From JANMCE01 sp031410595 (GTDB lineage: Bacteria; Actinomycetota; Acidimicrobiia; Acidimicrobiales; Ilumatobacteraceae): 64,000 nucleotides of DNA. Positions within the stretch are counted from its first letter, which is position 1, and every line of letters starts with the position of its first letter. Below are positions 1-8,747 of the stretch, one piece after another. The notes below the pieces were generated by a model. That model had not been told where the DNA came from. It ran no database searches and was given only the letters and a program-made list of their open reading frames with translations. Where the stretch lies: assembly GCA_031410595.1 (NCBI GenBank), contig JANNZM010000104.1, positions 124,001 to 188,000 on the forward strand, written 5' to 3'. A program made the position numbers and the translations under genes.

Positions 1-313
1 TCTTGCGAAGGAGTGTCAACGGCAACGGCGCGTCGACCGGAAACCGCAGTGTCCCTTTGTTCTGGTCGTAGGAACGCAACGCGTCGGCATGCACTTCGAG
101 CACCTCACCCGCGTACGGGAAGTACGAGCAGTGCTGCCTGAATCCGGCGATGCCGACAACAACGGTGCCATCGACTGTGAACGTCGGCATGGCATAGCTG
201 ATCGACTCCTGCGCTCCAGGCAGTATCCGACGAATCGATGACCGAACCGCAAGCAACGTCGTGCGCTGCGGCTCTGGCTGTTTCTCGAAGTAGACGTCGA
301 CGGCGTCGCTCAC
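1..313 (-). CDS. DUF1801 family protein (partial, 3' end outside window)
   Basis: Reading the minus strand from a GTG at 311-313 gives a protein of at least 104 residues that runs off the left edge. It contains the pattern SISYAMPTF, then HCSYFPYAGEVLE, then NKGTLRFPVDAPLPL, which is the usual order in DUF1801 (YdhG/YjbR-like fold) proteins. The family is small, soluble and of unknown biochemical role. The GTG start gives the N-terminus SDAVDVYFEKQPE, which has the length expected before the conserved core. No clear Shine-Dalgarno is visible. The C-terminal residues are missing because of the window edge. Confidence 0.75.
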   Translation of the reverse strand, partial: MSDAVDVYFEKQPEPQRTTLLAVRSSIRRILPGAQESISYAMPTFTVDGTVVVGIAGFRQHCSYFPYAGEVLEVHADALRSYDQNKGTLRFPVDAPLPLTLLRK

Positions 314-480
314 ACCCCGACCGTAGTCGGCGCGGCAACTGCACATCGATGTCCTCACGGCATCGATAACTCTGTCTGTCAGATCATGAAGGAGCGCGGC
401 CCCACGCTGCGCGTCGTTCTCGAATTTGCGGGGCTGGCCGCGATCATCTGAGACTGCATCAGCTGGGAGTTCGAGGCTGT

Positions 481-1758
481 CTACGGTCCGAGTAGCGAGG
501 CTGGGATGACGGCGATGCCGTCGGGGCGACGGTAGGCGTGGTGGCCGGTTGTGATCACGGCGGCGTCGGCGAGGCGACCGCCCAAACGATCGCGAAGCCA
601 GCTGAGGTGGCGCACATCCTTCGTGGTGACGTCGGCTGCGAGTTTCACTTCGAGGGCGACGACGCGACGGTCGGCTCCTTCCACGATGAGGTCGACTTCG
701 TGGTCTCCGTTCTGGGTTCGTAGATGATGCACCGTGGCGTCAAGCGGCTGCGCGTAGACGCGAACGGACAGCGTTACGAGTGACTCGAAGAGGGCCCCGA
801 GGAGCACGCCATCTGCGGGTGTAAGGCCGGAACTGACCGTGTTCCGCAGGAGCCCGCTCGCCGTCGCACCTAGAAGCCTTGCGGCAAGGGCGGGGTCGGC
901 CAGATGGTGTTTAGGTGCCTGAGCGAGACGGGTCAGCAGATGTCCCTCGGGGACCCAGCCGGGTATTGGGTCTAAGAGCCAAAGCCGGGTCAACGCCTCT
1001 CGATAGCCGATCGTTGTCGCTTTGGCGGGCTTGTCGGCATCGCCCGGCGTCGCGGCTTCAAGGATCTTGCTGTATGCAGTCGAGGTCGAGGAGGCTGCGG
1101 CGTAGGCGGTGAGCCAGGATTTGAGGAGAGTAGGTCGGCGAACTTTGATGCCCGCCTCGTCCATGTCGCTGTCTACGATTCGGCCGACGTAGCTGTCCAG
1201 CTGCAGCGTCCGGGCTCGTCCGGTAAGGCAACGAATGGCGGGAAACCCGGAGGCCAAGATTTCCTCGGTGTAGTCGACGAGTTCCGTCGTGGCGGTCCCA
1301 GTGATGGCCGGTTTGGTGCCGTCGAGGAGTGCGCTGAGGCTGACTGTCGGGCGGTCGATGAGTCCTCGTTCAGCGAGCGAAAGCGGCCGCAACCGGAGCC
1401 GCACGATACGAGCGGCACCCGAGTGTGTTGGCGGCGTGGATGGTTCGGCGCTTCCGGTGAGAAGGAATCGGCCACCGGTCCGGTTCTCGTCAATGCTTCG
1501 CCGAACCAGATCCCAGCTTCGAGGAAAACGTTGCCATTCATCGATCAGGATCGGCGTTGGCTCTCGCTCCAGTCGCTGCGGGTCCGCGTCCAGCAGCGAT
1601 GCCTCCGCCGGTTCGTCGAGTCTAAGTACCGTCGCGGCCCGCTGCTTGGCCGTCTCCGTCTTGCCAACACCCTTTGGCCCTTCTATCGCAATCGCAGGCA
1701 ACTGAGGGAGAAGCTCGTCGAGTTCATCGTCGAGTATGCGACGTCCGTATCCGCTCAT
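481..1758 (-). CDS. AAA ATPase with DUF4143 C-terminal domain
   Basis: This 425-residue protein has a Walker A motif GPKGVGKT at residues 27-34, a Walker B ILIDEWQ with D73 and E74, and a sensor-like LLTGSAEPS near residue 100. This is the AAA_14 layout. The second half fits DUF4143, and near residues 355-375 the pattern EVDLIV followed by ALEVKL looks like a PD-(D/E)xK nuclease-type core, as in many DUF4143 proteins. The biological role of the family is not established. The gene is monocistronic, and its promoter lies inside an unusual 23-bp iterated array (1776-1849), which suggests specific regulation. Genes of this type are often mobile between genomes. Confidence 0.85.
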   Translation of the reverse strand: MSGYGRRILDDELDELLPQLPAIAIEGPKGVGKTETAKQRAATVLRLDEPAEASLLDADPQRLEREPTPILIDEWQRFPRSWDLVRRSIDENRTGGRFLLTGSAEPSTPPTHSGAARIVRLRLRPLSLAERGLIDRPTVSLSALLDGTKPAITGTATTELVDYTEEILASGFPAIRCLTGRARTLQLDSYVGRIVDSDMDEAGIKVRRPTLLKSWLTAYAAASSTSTAYSKILEAATPGDADKPAKATTIGYREALTRLWLLDPIPGWVPEGHLLTRLAQAPKHHLADPALAARLLGATASGLLRNTVSSGLTPADGVLLGALFESLVTLSVRVYAQPLDATVHHLRTQNGDHEVDLIVEGADRRVVALEVKLAADVTTKDVRHLSWLRDRLGGRLADAAVITTGHHAYRRPDGIAVIPASLLGP

Positions 1759-1764
1759 GGCCCT

Positions 1765-1770
1765 ATCTTA
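1765..1770 (-). promoter_or_regulatory. -10 box of the DUF4143 ATPase gene (leaderless)
   Basis: On the minus strand TAAGAT is followed by six bases and then the ATG at 1758. This spacing predicts a leaderless transcript. The iteron array lies immediately upstream and would cover the -35 zone. Confidence 0.5.
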
Positions 1771-1775
1771 CCATT

Positions 1776-1849
1776 CGCAGACTAGATACTAGTCGAATCG
1801 CAGACTCTATACATTACTGTTCGCAGACTATCTGCTAGTCGAATCGCAG
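1776..1849. repeat. 23-bp iteron-like array in the ATPase promoter
   Basis: CGCAG recurs at 1776, 1799, 1822 and 1845, that is every 23 bp exactly, and the first three copies extend to CGCAGACT. Units one and three are near identical, since both end in CTAGTCGAAT, and the first contains the inverted repeat GACTAG-ATA-CTAGTC. Unit two differs in its right half. The array sits directly upstream of the -10 box of the DUF4143 ATPase, so it most likely binds a regulator of that gene, possibly the ATPase itself. Confidence 0.7.
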
Positions 1850-1939
1850 GATCGCCCGCACGCGCTCAGAACGCAACGTCGCATCACCTCATCGACAACG
1901 TAACCACCGGTACCCGGTTTGAGAGGTTGTGTCCCTGGG

Positions 1940-1945
1940 TAGCGT
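1940..1945 (+). promoter_or_regulatory. -10 box of the pirin gene (leaderless)
   Basis: TAGCGT lies seven bases before ATG 1953. No Shine-Dalgarno is present. This supports the ATG at 1953 over the GTG at 1929. Confidence 0.45.
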
Positions 1946-1952
1946 GGACGGT

Positions 1953-2663
1953 ATGACTCCGACCCTTGATGTGCGACGTGGCGATGATCGGTTCAAGACG
2001 AAGATCGGTTGGCTCGATTCCAAACACTCGTTCAGCTTCGGTTCGCATCGTGACCCAAACAACACCGGCCACGGCCTGCTGCTGGTGAACAACGACGACA
2101 TCGTGGCGGCCGGGTCGGGCTTCGACACGCATCCGCATCAGGACATGGAAATCGTCACCTGGGTGCTCGACGGTGAGCTTGAGCACAAGGACTCCGAAGG
2201 CAACCGCGGCCTGCTCTACCCTGGCCTGGCACAACGCATGTCGGCGGGCACCGGCATCTGGCATTCGGAGATGAATCCGCAGGGCGATAGCGACGCGCAC
2301 TTCGTGCAGATGTGGGTGCATCCCGACACGGAGCGGATCAATCCTGGCTACGAACAACTCGACATCAATAGCGAACTAGCCAAGGGCGGTTTGGTCCCGA
2401 TCGCGTCAGGCCGTGGCCACGACGCCGCCATCTCCATCCGCCAAGAAGGCGCCGTGCTGTGGGGCGGGCGACTGACGCCGGGCGAGCAGGTTCGCATCCC
2501 CGACGATCACCACGTGCACCTGTTCGTCGCGAGAGGCGCCGCGTCGTTGGAAGGTGCGGGTGAACTTTGGTCGGGTGACTCCGTCCGCCTGACCGGAGCG
2601 GGCATGCCAATGCTGACCGCTGGTGATGGCGGTGCCGAAGTACTGATCTGGGCGATGCGTTAG
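1953..2663 (+). CDS. Pirin family cupin protein
   Basis: The 236-residue product is a bicupin of the pirin/YhhW family. Counting from ATG 1953, the metal ligands are seen as H60 and H62 in THPHQD and H104 and E106 in IWHSEM, the expected two-His, one-His, one-Glu set. The family start pattern is present as DDRFKTKIGWLDSKHSF. Pirins bind iron, and some members act as quercetin 2,3-dioxygenases. The physiological substrate here cannot be read from sequence. A GTG at 1929 would add eight residues that the family does not need, and the -10 box at 1940-1945 argues against it. The gene is monocistronic and convergent with kdpE. Confidence 0.9.
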   Translation: MTPTLDVRRGDDRFKTKIGWLDSKHSFSFGSHRDPNNTGHGLLLVNNDDIVAAGSGFDTHPHQDMEIVTWVLDGELEHKDSEGNRGLLYPGLAQRMSAGTGIWHSEMNPQGDSDAHFVQMWVHPDTERINPGYEQLDINSELAKGGLVPIASGRGHDAAISIRQEGAVLWGGRLTPGEQVRIPDDHHVHLFVARGAASLEGAGELWSGDSVRLTGAGMPMLTAGDGGAEVLIWAMR

Positions 2664-2746
2664 AGCGCCTTGGCCGGAGCTTCAGCGATGGCTTGGGCAG
2701 ACCTGTAGCGACCAATAGCAACGACGGCGAGCGACGAGGTCTTTTC

Positions 2747-3436
2747 TCAGTTGTCGGTGTCGGGGTTGAGAAATCGATAGCCCATGCCGGCGTCGGTGAG
2801 TAGGTAGCGGGGTCGGCTTGGTTCGGGTTCGAGTTTCCGGCGGAGTCCTGCGATGTAGACCCGTAGGTAGTTGGTTTCTTTGGCGTAGTTGGGGCCCCAT
2901 ACTTGTTGGAGGAGGTACTTCTGGGTGACGAGGCGGCCGGGGTTTCGCACGAGGACGCTGAGGATGGACCACTCAGTTGGTGTGAGGTGGATCTCCTGGC
3001 TGTCGTGGGTCACGGTGGTGGTGGCGAGGTTGATGGTGAAGTCGGGCGTTGTGATGATTGGTTCGTCGGGCTCGGGTTGAGCTCGGCGCAGCGATGCCCT
3101 CAATCGGGCGAGTAGCTCGTCCATGCCGAATGGTTTGGTGACGTAGTCGTCGGCCCCGGCATCGAGCGCGGCGACTTTGTCTCGTTCGGCCTCTCGTACG
3201 GACAGGGTGATGATTGGGACGTTGGTCCATCCGCGTAGGCCGCGGATGACCTCGATACCGTCGATGCCGGGCAGCCCGAGGTCGACCAGAACAAGATCGG
3301 GCGAATTCGTCGCTGCCAGCGAAAGTCCTTCCTCGCCGGTGGCTGCGAGGTCGACGTCGTACCCTCTGGCCCGCAGGTTTACCGATAGTGCCCGCAGGAT
3401 CTGGGGTTCGTCATCGATCACCAGGATTCTTGTCAC
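2747..3436 (-). CDS. kdpE: KdpE-type response regulator
   Basis: This 229-residue OmpR/PhoB-type regulator has a receiver domain (residues about 1-115) with the acidic pair DD8-9, phosphoacceptor D52 in LVDLGLP and the conserved lysine in TKPFG. A winged-helix domain follows, ending GMGYRF. The start codon is GTG and overlaps the kdpD stop in a GTGA junction, so the two genes are translationally coupled. KdpE normally activates potassium uptake genes when phosphorylated by KdpD. No kdpFABC genes are nearby. The adjacent candidate target is the divergent kimA-like gene. Confidence 0.92.
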   Translation of the reverse strand: MTRILVIDDEPQILRALSVNLRARGYDVDLAATGEEGLSLAATNSPDLVLVDLGLPGIDGIEVIRGLRGWTNVPIITLSVREAERDKVAALDAGADDYVTKPFGMDELLARLRASLRRAQPEPDEPIITTPDFTINLATTTVTHDSQEIHLTPTEWSILSVLVRNPGRLVTQKYLLQQVWGPNYAKETNYLRVYIAGLRRKLEPEPSRPRYLLTDAGMGYRFLNPDTDN

Positions 3437-5910
3437 GGTGTCGGTGCCAGAAGGTCGATGGTGATGGTAAGTCCTCCGCCGGGCGTGTCATCGACCAGGA
3501 GTGCTGCGCCGATCGCTTCGGTAAACCCTTTCGCAACGGCCAGGCCGAGCCCGACGCCAGCGTCGTTGCTGTGGTCACCGTAGCGTTGAAATGGTTCGAA
3601 CATTCGAGCACGGTCCGTCCGGTTGAGCCCTGGGCCCTGGTCGATGATCCGCAGATGGATGCGTTCGCCTATTTGCGCAGCCTCGACTCGGACTGGTCGT
3701 TCAGGTGGCGACCACGCCAGCGCATTCGAGACGATGTTGGCGACGACCCGCTCGAGCAGTGCCGGGTCGGTGTCGAGCAGAGGAAGAGTCTCGGGGACAT
3801 CAACGAGCACCCGGCCAGCGCTTCCGGGTGTTGCGTCTAGGGCGGCGCTGACGACATCTTCGAGTGCGGTGGGACGGTTTGCCAGTGGTACGGCTCCGGC
3901 TTGGAGGCGGCTCATGTCCAGGAGGTCTCCGACCAGGCTATTGAGCCGATCAACGGACTCGTCGATGGTTTGCAAGAGGCTGTCGGTGTCGGCTTCGCTC
4001 CATTGCACGTCGCGTTGCATCAAGCTGGTGACGGCAGCTTTGGTCGAGGCCAGTGGTGTGCGGAGGTCATGCGACACCGCTCGGAGCAGCGCTGTTCGGA
4101 GGGCATCGGCTTGGGCGAGCGCTTCTGATGCTTCGAGTTCCCCGCGGCGTTGGCGTCCCTGGAGGGCGACCGAGAGTTGATCGGTGAAGGCGCGCAACAC
4201 CTGGAGATCTTGTGAAGGGAGCGCTTCTCCCGTGATCACGAGTTGGGCATCGCCCGACGCGTTGAGGGCAAACGCAGTGCCATCCTGCGGTCGTGTTTGG
4301 GCTTCGTCACCGCTTGCCGTGTGTGTCATCCAGTCGCCGCCCGTGCGTTCCAGCACCGAAACACCGGCCAGGCCGAATGTGATCCGAAGCTGGTCGACCA
4401 GCTCGGGTAGTGGGTCTGCTGCGCCCACCAGCAATGCACTGCTGCGGGCGAGGGCCGATGCTTCGTTACGGGCTCGGAGCGATTCTCGTGAACGTTGCGC
4501 TGCTCGTTCGACGGTCTCGGCCACGAACACGGCGACGGACACGAAGACCACGAGCGCAATGACGTCTTCGAGCCGACCAATGGCGAGCGAATGGAATGGT
4601 GGGATGAAGAACCAGTTGGTGAGCCCGAACCCTGCCAGCGACGCGAACAGCCCGACCCGCCGGCCGCCAAGCGCAGCGACGGACATGATGAGCGAAAGGT
4701 AGAGCAGGAGCACCGCAGGGAGTTCAACGGTGTCTCGGAGCCGCGCCAGCGTCAGAGTGAGCACAAGAAGTCCGACAAGGCAAAGCACCCAGGCCACGAA
4801 TGATCGACGTCTCGTTCGGCTGCGGCGGTTGGGGAGCATTCGCAACGGTTGATGAGTTGGTGCGCTGCTCGTGGGAACGACGTGTATGTCAACGGCTTCG
4901 CTCAAGTCGGCGAGGGCAAGCAACATTGACGAACGTTCTCGCCAACGTCGTACCGCACGCCCCGATCCAACGACGAGTTGCGTGGCGCGTTCATCGTCGG
5001 CAAAGCGAACAAGCGCTTGCGCGACGTCGTCGTCTACTACCTCTCGGTACGTTCCGCCGATTTCGCTCAGCAGGTCCCGATGTTGTTGCAGTTCGGAGCC
5101 GACCTGGTGGCCGGGACCGGTTTGCACGACATGCACGCCGATTAGATCGCCGCGCAGGCGGCTGGCCAATCGGGCCGCCCGGCGGATGAGCCGTTCGCCG
5201 TCAACGCCGCCGGTCATTGCGACGACGATGCGTTCTCGGGTTTCCCACCGGTCAACAATGTTCTGTTCGGTTTGGTAGCGGTGGAGGGATTCCTCCACGT
5301 GTTCGGCCAGCCATAGCAGCGCAATTTCACGGAGCGCGCCGAGGGTGCCGGGCCGAAAGTAGTTCGCGAGCGCGGCATCGACGTGTTCGGCCGGGTAGAT
5401 GCTTCCGTGGGCCATGCGACGCCGTAAAGCTTCCGGACTGATGTCGACCAGCTCGATTTGATGGGCGCTCTTGGCGATGATGTCAGGCACAGTGGGTCCC
5501 GGAGTTAGGCCGGTGATCTGGGTAATGGCGTCGGCGAGCGATTCGAGCTGATCGATATTCAACGTCGTGACGACCTCAATGCCGGCATCCAGCAGGATCT
5601 GCACCTCCTGCCATCGACGGAGATAAATGGAACCCGTGCGATTGGCCGCGCCGAGATCATCCACGAGGACAACGTCGGGCGATTCGGCCAACAGTCGGTC
5701 GAGGTCCATGCCAGCATGGGCGCCGAGTGGAGCGACGATCAGTAGTCCGGCAAGGGCCGCTTCAGTTTGTGTACGCCCATGGGTTTCGACCGCTCCTAGA
5801 ACGACGTGCGCGCCTCGATGTTGTCGTCGGCTGCCTTCGGTGAGCATGGCGACGGTCTTGCCGACCCCGGGGGCGGCGCCGAGGTAGATACGGAGAACGC
5901 CTCGTTGCAT
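3433..5910 (-). CDS. kdpD: KdpD-type sensor histidine kinase
   Basis: The 825-residue protein has the full KdpD architecture. An N-terminal KdpD domain carries the Walker A GAAPGVGKT (residues 11-19), followed by a UspA-like domain (about 220-345). Membrane segments lie near residues 375-480, then a GAF-like region, the HisKA box with phosphoacceptor H614 in SHDLRTPLAS, and an HATPase domain with DQGPG and GVGLGLAVAKG. It senses potassium limitation or turgor and phosphorylates KdpE. It starts at ATG 5910, divergent from the potassium importer gene, and shares a roughly 130-bp intergenic region with it that presumably holds the KdpE operator. I could not identify that operator by eye. Confidence 0.93.
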   Translation of the reverse strand: MQRGVLRIYLGAAPGVGKTVAMLTEGSRRQHRGAHVVLGAVETHGRTQTEAALAGLLIVAPLGAHAGMDLDRLLAESPDVVLVDDLGAANRTGSIYLRRWQEVQILLDAGIEVVTTLNIDQLESLADAITQITGLTPGPTVPDIIAKSAHQIELVDISPEALRRRMAHGSIYPAEHVDAALANYFRPGTLGALREIALLWLAEHVEESLHRYQTEQNIVDRWETRERIVVAMTGGVDGERLIRRAARLASRLRGDLIGVHVVQTGPGHQVGSELQQHRDLLSEIGGTYREVVDDDVAQALVRFADDERATQLVVGSGRAVRRWRERSSMLLALADLSEAVDIHVVPTSSAPTHQPLRMLPNRRSRTRRRSFVAWVLCLVGLLVLTLTLARLRDTVELPAVLLLYLSLIMSVAALGGRRVGLFASLAGFGLTNWFFIPPFHSLAIGRLEDVIALVVFVSVAVFVAETVERAAQRSRESLRARNEASALARSSALLVGAADPLPELVDQLRITFGLAGVSVLERTGGDWMTHTASGDEAQTRPQDGTAFALNASGDAQLVITGEALPSQDLQVLRAFTDQLSVALQGRQRRGELEASEALAQADALRTALLRAVSHDLRTPLASTKAAVTSLMQRDVQWSEADTDSLLQTIDESVDRLNSLVGDLLDMSRLQAGAVPLANRPTALEDVVSAALDATPGSAGRVLVDVPETLPLLDTDPALLERVVANIVSNALAWSPPERPVRVEAAQIGERIHLRIIDQGPGLNRTDRARMFEPFQRYGDHSNDAGVGLGLAVAKGFTEAIGAALLVDDTPGGGLTITIDLLAPTP

Positions 5911-6041
5911 CAGCCCAGTTTGCCCCCCAGGTCACGCCTTAACGGAACTTTTACGCGGCGACCTCGGTTCTTCACGCCGTTCGCACGCGTGGTGTCGAAC
6001 ATCACAGACCACCCAGTCCTAGCCCGTGTTTCAGTAGATAT

Positions 6042-8429
6042 GTGCTTACGCAAGAAGCCCCGACCACGCAACCAAGTCCCGCCGAAAGACAGGCGACTGC
6101 CCCGCTCGCACGGGTAGGTCACTTACGCGAACCACGCAGCTACCGGCTCAAGAACCGGCTCCTTGGGCCCCCGTTGGACAGCGACCAACTGCAGCACGAG
6201 CGGCTCGGCAAGCCGACGGCCCTCGCGGTATTTGCATCGGACAATCTGTCTTCCTCCGCGTACGCGACAGAGGAAATCCTGCGGGTCCTCATCCCCGTCT
6301 TCGGATTCGCCGCCTTCACTCTGGTGACACCAATCACCATTGCGTTGCTTGTCGTACTCGGATTCTTGATCCTGTCGTATCGCCAGACCATCAAGGCGTA
6401 CCCGAGTGCCGGCGGCGCGTACATCGTTACGAGGGACAACTTCGGCATCATGCCCGCCCAGGTGGCCGGTGTCGCGCTGCTCACCGACTACATCTTGACG
6501 GTGTCCGTGTCCGTCGCGGCCGGCAGCGACGCTCTGGCATCGGCGTTCTCGTCCCTCGCACCGTACAAACTTTGGATCGCGATCGGTTTCGTCTGCATCA
6601 TTGCGTTCGGCAACCTTCGTGGCGTGAAGGAATCCGGCAAGGTGTTCGCCGTCCCGACCTATTTCTTCATGCTCAACATGTTCGCCCTGTTGCTTGTCGG
6701 CGGTTACAAGCTGACGTTCGGCCACCTGACGCAAGGCCCAACCAATGCCCCCGGCATGCTGCTCTTCGGCTCGAAATCAGCGAGTGCGTGGATGACGTTC
6801 GCCCTCCTCAAGGTCGTGCTCAAGGCATTCGGATCTGGTGGTGCCGCGGTGACCGGTGTCGAGGCGATTTCCAATGGCGTCCCGGCGTTCAAGGAACCGG
6901 CATGGAAGAACGCACGATCGACCTTGGTCATCATGGGTGGAGCGCTCGGCGTGATGTTCCTTGGCCTGTCGATCATGGCCGCCAAAGTGCACGCCGTCCC
7001 CTATACGAGCGGCACCCCGACCGTCATCTCTCAGGTCGGTCAATACGTCTTCGGCGGGGGGATCGGAAAGATCCTCTTCTATAGCCTTCAGGCGGGCACG
7101 ATGCTCATTCTCGTCCTAGCGGCCAACACCAGTTTCGCTGACTTTCCCCGGCTCGCGAGTTTTCATGCGGGTGACAACTTCATGCCTCGCCAGTTCCAAG
7201 TTCGCGGTCATCGACTGGTGTTCTCGAACGGGATCATCTTCCTGGCTGTCGCTGGCATCGTCGCGCTGCTGGGTACCGGCGGTCAGGTGAGCCGGCTGAT
7301 TCCGTTGTACGCCATCGGTGTGTTCACGAGTTTCACCATGTCGCAAGCAGGCATGGCTAAACACCACATCACGCACAAGGAGGAGGGCTGGAAGAACGGC
7401 CTGCTCATCAACGCGACTGGTGCGGTGCTGTCCCTTGTGGTGTTGATCATTGTTGCTGCGGTCAAGTTCACCGAGGGCGCATGGGTGATCATGCTGCTCG
7501 TGCCGATCATGGTTGTCGGTCTGGTCCGCCTCAACAAGGCGTACGAGGCTGAACACGAAGAACTCATGGACGACGTCCACGCAGCGGCCCAGGTGAAAGT
7601 CATGCACCGCCACGCGGTGGTCGTCCTGGTCGACAGCCTCGACGCGGCCGCCGCCCTAGCGATGCAGTATGCGCGCACCCTTGCACCGGACGATCTACGG
7701 GCTGTGCATTTCGATCTCGATCCGTGGAAAACGAAAGCCCTCACCGCTGCGTGGGGAAAGCTCGGGTTCTCCACCTTCCCGCTCGACATCATCGAATGTC
7801 CTGACCGCCGTATGGCGAGAGCGACCCTGGAAACCGTTGCGTATATCGCCGCCGATGGGCGCACCGAAGTGAGCGTTCTCATTCCTCGCCGGGAGTACAC
7901 CAAGGTGTGGCACCGCATCCTGCACGACCGGTCTTCGAGCACCATCGCTGGTGCCCTGGCGGAAGTACCCCACTGCACCGTCACTATCGTGCCGTATCAC
8001 CTCGGAAACGGACGGTCCGCCGACGCATCGCCCGGCGTCGTCCCTTCGGTGTCAGAGACGGCAACCTCTGCGACCGTCGCTTTGCCGAGTCTTCCGGGCT
8101 CCGGGATTGTTGTCCCTGGTCTACCAGCGGATCGTGTGCGTCTTGGTGATCTGAAGGCTCGTCAGCGCAGCCGGGTTGCGGGCCGAGTGCGCAGTATGCG
8201 TGTCCAGCCGTGGGGTGGCGCTCCCAGCCTTGAAGTGGTACTCGTCGACGGTACTGGCAGCCTCACCGCGGTGTTTCTCGGGCGCCGCGAAATCGGTGGG
8301 ATCCGCCCAGGTTCACTCATCTCGCTCGAAGGAACCACAGGACGCCACAACGGCACCGACGCAATGCTGAACCCCCAATTCGACATCATCTCCGTACCTC
8401 ACATGCCCGACGCACCAGGCGAGCACTAA
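6042..8429 (+). CDS. KimA-type APC potassium importer with C-terminal OB-fold domain
   Basis: The 795-residue protein closely follows Bacillus subtilis KimA in its membrane part (about residues 60-530). Recognisable stretches are ASDNLSSSAYATEEILRVL, LSYRQTIKAYPSAGGAYIV, AVTGVEAISNGVPAFK and LVLAANTSFADFPRLA. A cytosolic Usp-like region follows (about 535-670, AVVVLVDSLDAAAALAMQYA). KimA imports potassium with protons. From about residue 698 to 790 there is an extra OB-fold-like domain (RVAGRVRSMRV, LVDGTGSLTAVFLGRR, IRPGSLISLEG) that Bacillus KimA lacks. The start is GTG at 6042; no better start was found. The gene is divergent from kdpDE, so potassium control by KdpDE is likely. Confidence 0.88.
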   Translation: MLTQEAPTTQPSPAERQATAPLARVGHLREPRSYRLKNRLLGPPLDSDQLQHERLGKPTALAVFASDNLSSSAYATEEILRVLIPVFGFAAFTLVTPITIALLVVLGFLILSYRQTIKAYPSAGGAYIVTRDNFGIMPAQVAGVALLTDYILTVSVSVAAGSDALASAFSSLAPYKLWIAIGFVCIIAFGNLRGVKESGKVFAVPTYFFMLNMFALLLVGGYKLTFGHLTQGPTNAPGMLLFGSKSASAWMTFALLKVVLKAFGSGGAAVTGVEAISNGVPAFKEPAWKNARSTLVIMGGALGVMFLGLSIMAAKVHAVPYTSGTPTVISQVGQYVFGGGIGKILFYSLQAGTMLILVLAANTSFADFPRLASFHAGDNFMPRQFQVRGHRLVFSNGIIFLAVAGIVALLGTGGQVSRLIPLYAIGVFTSFTMSQAGMAKHHITHKEEGWKNGLLINATGAVLSLVVLIIVAAVKFTEGAWVIMLLVPIMVVGLVRLNKAYEAEHEELMDDVHAAAQVKVMHRHAVVVLVDSLDAAAALAMQYARTLAPDDLRAVHFDLDPWKTKALTAAWGKLGFSTFPLDIIECPDRRMARATLETVAYIAADGRTEVSVLIPRREYTKVWHRILHDRSSSTIAGALAEVPHCTVTIVPYHLGNGRSADASPGVVPSVSETATSATVALPSLPGSGIVVPGLPADRVRLGDLKARQRSRVAGRVRSMRVQPWGGAPSLEVVLVDGTGSLTAVFLGRREIGGIRPGSLISLEGTTGRHNGTDAMLNPQFDIISVPHMPDAPGEH

Positions 8430-8447
8430 CACCCCGGACAGGAAGTG

Positions 8448-8720
8448 CTAGAGCGCAGCGGCTGCCGCTTCGGCGATTGCTTGGTCTTGTTCGGCCGAGC
8501 CGCCGGAGACGCCAACGGCGCCGACCAGTTTCTTCTTTACCCTCAGGGGGATGCCGCCACCGAAGACGATGAAGCGATGGGTCTTGATGATGCCGTGCAC
8601 GAGTGACGGGTCATCTTTCAACGCGCCCCACCAAAGGTGCGTCGGCATGCCTTTGAACGCAAAGAGTGGTTGCCATGTGGCAAATGTAGTGGGTGCGGAT
8701 GCGATCGTTCTCGCATCGTT
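8448..8720 (-). pseudogene. 5'-truncated GlcG/HbpS family (DUF336) remnant
   Basis: Translation of the minus strand gives THRFIVFGGGIPLRVKKKLV followed by GAVGVSGGSAEQDQAIAEAA. This is the typical C-terminal half of GlcG/HbpS heme-binding-like proteins. The N-terminal half of the family (the helix and sheet before the ...W...FGGG part) is absent, because similarity stops near 8720 and the divergent helicase gene starts at 8748. An open frame continues to 8882, but it shows no family features and overlaps that gene. No convincing start codon precedes the conserved part. I read this as a decayed gene truncated when the helicase region was joined here. Confidence 0.6.
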
Positions 8721-8735
8721 GTCACACCTCCCTGG

Positions 8736-8741
8736 TAGAAC
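8736..8741 (+). promoter_or_regulatory. -10 box of the UvrD-like gene (leaderless)
   Basis: TAGAAC is followed by six bases and ATG 8748. The same TAGAAC plus six-base arrangement is found in front of the lipoprotein gene at 53286. Confidence 0.4.
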
Positions 8742-8747
8742 AGTGGG

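Noticed and set aside
2660..2697. Minus-strand stretch reading QAIAEAPAKAL then stop, like the end of the GlcG remnant at 8448
   Set aside because: Only about a dozen codons match in a low-complexity Ala-rich tail, too short to call a second remnant.
5911..6041. Possible KdpE operator or c-di-AMP riboswitch before the KimA-like gene
   Set aside because: I saw no convincing KdpE direct repeat, and the leader is too short and lacks the conserved ydaO riboswitch motifs.
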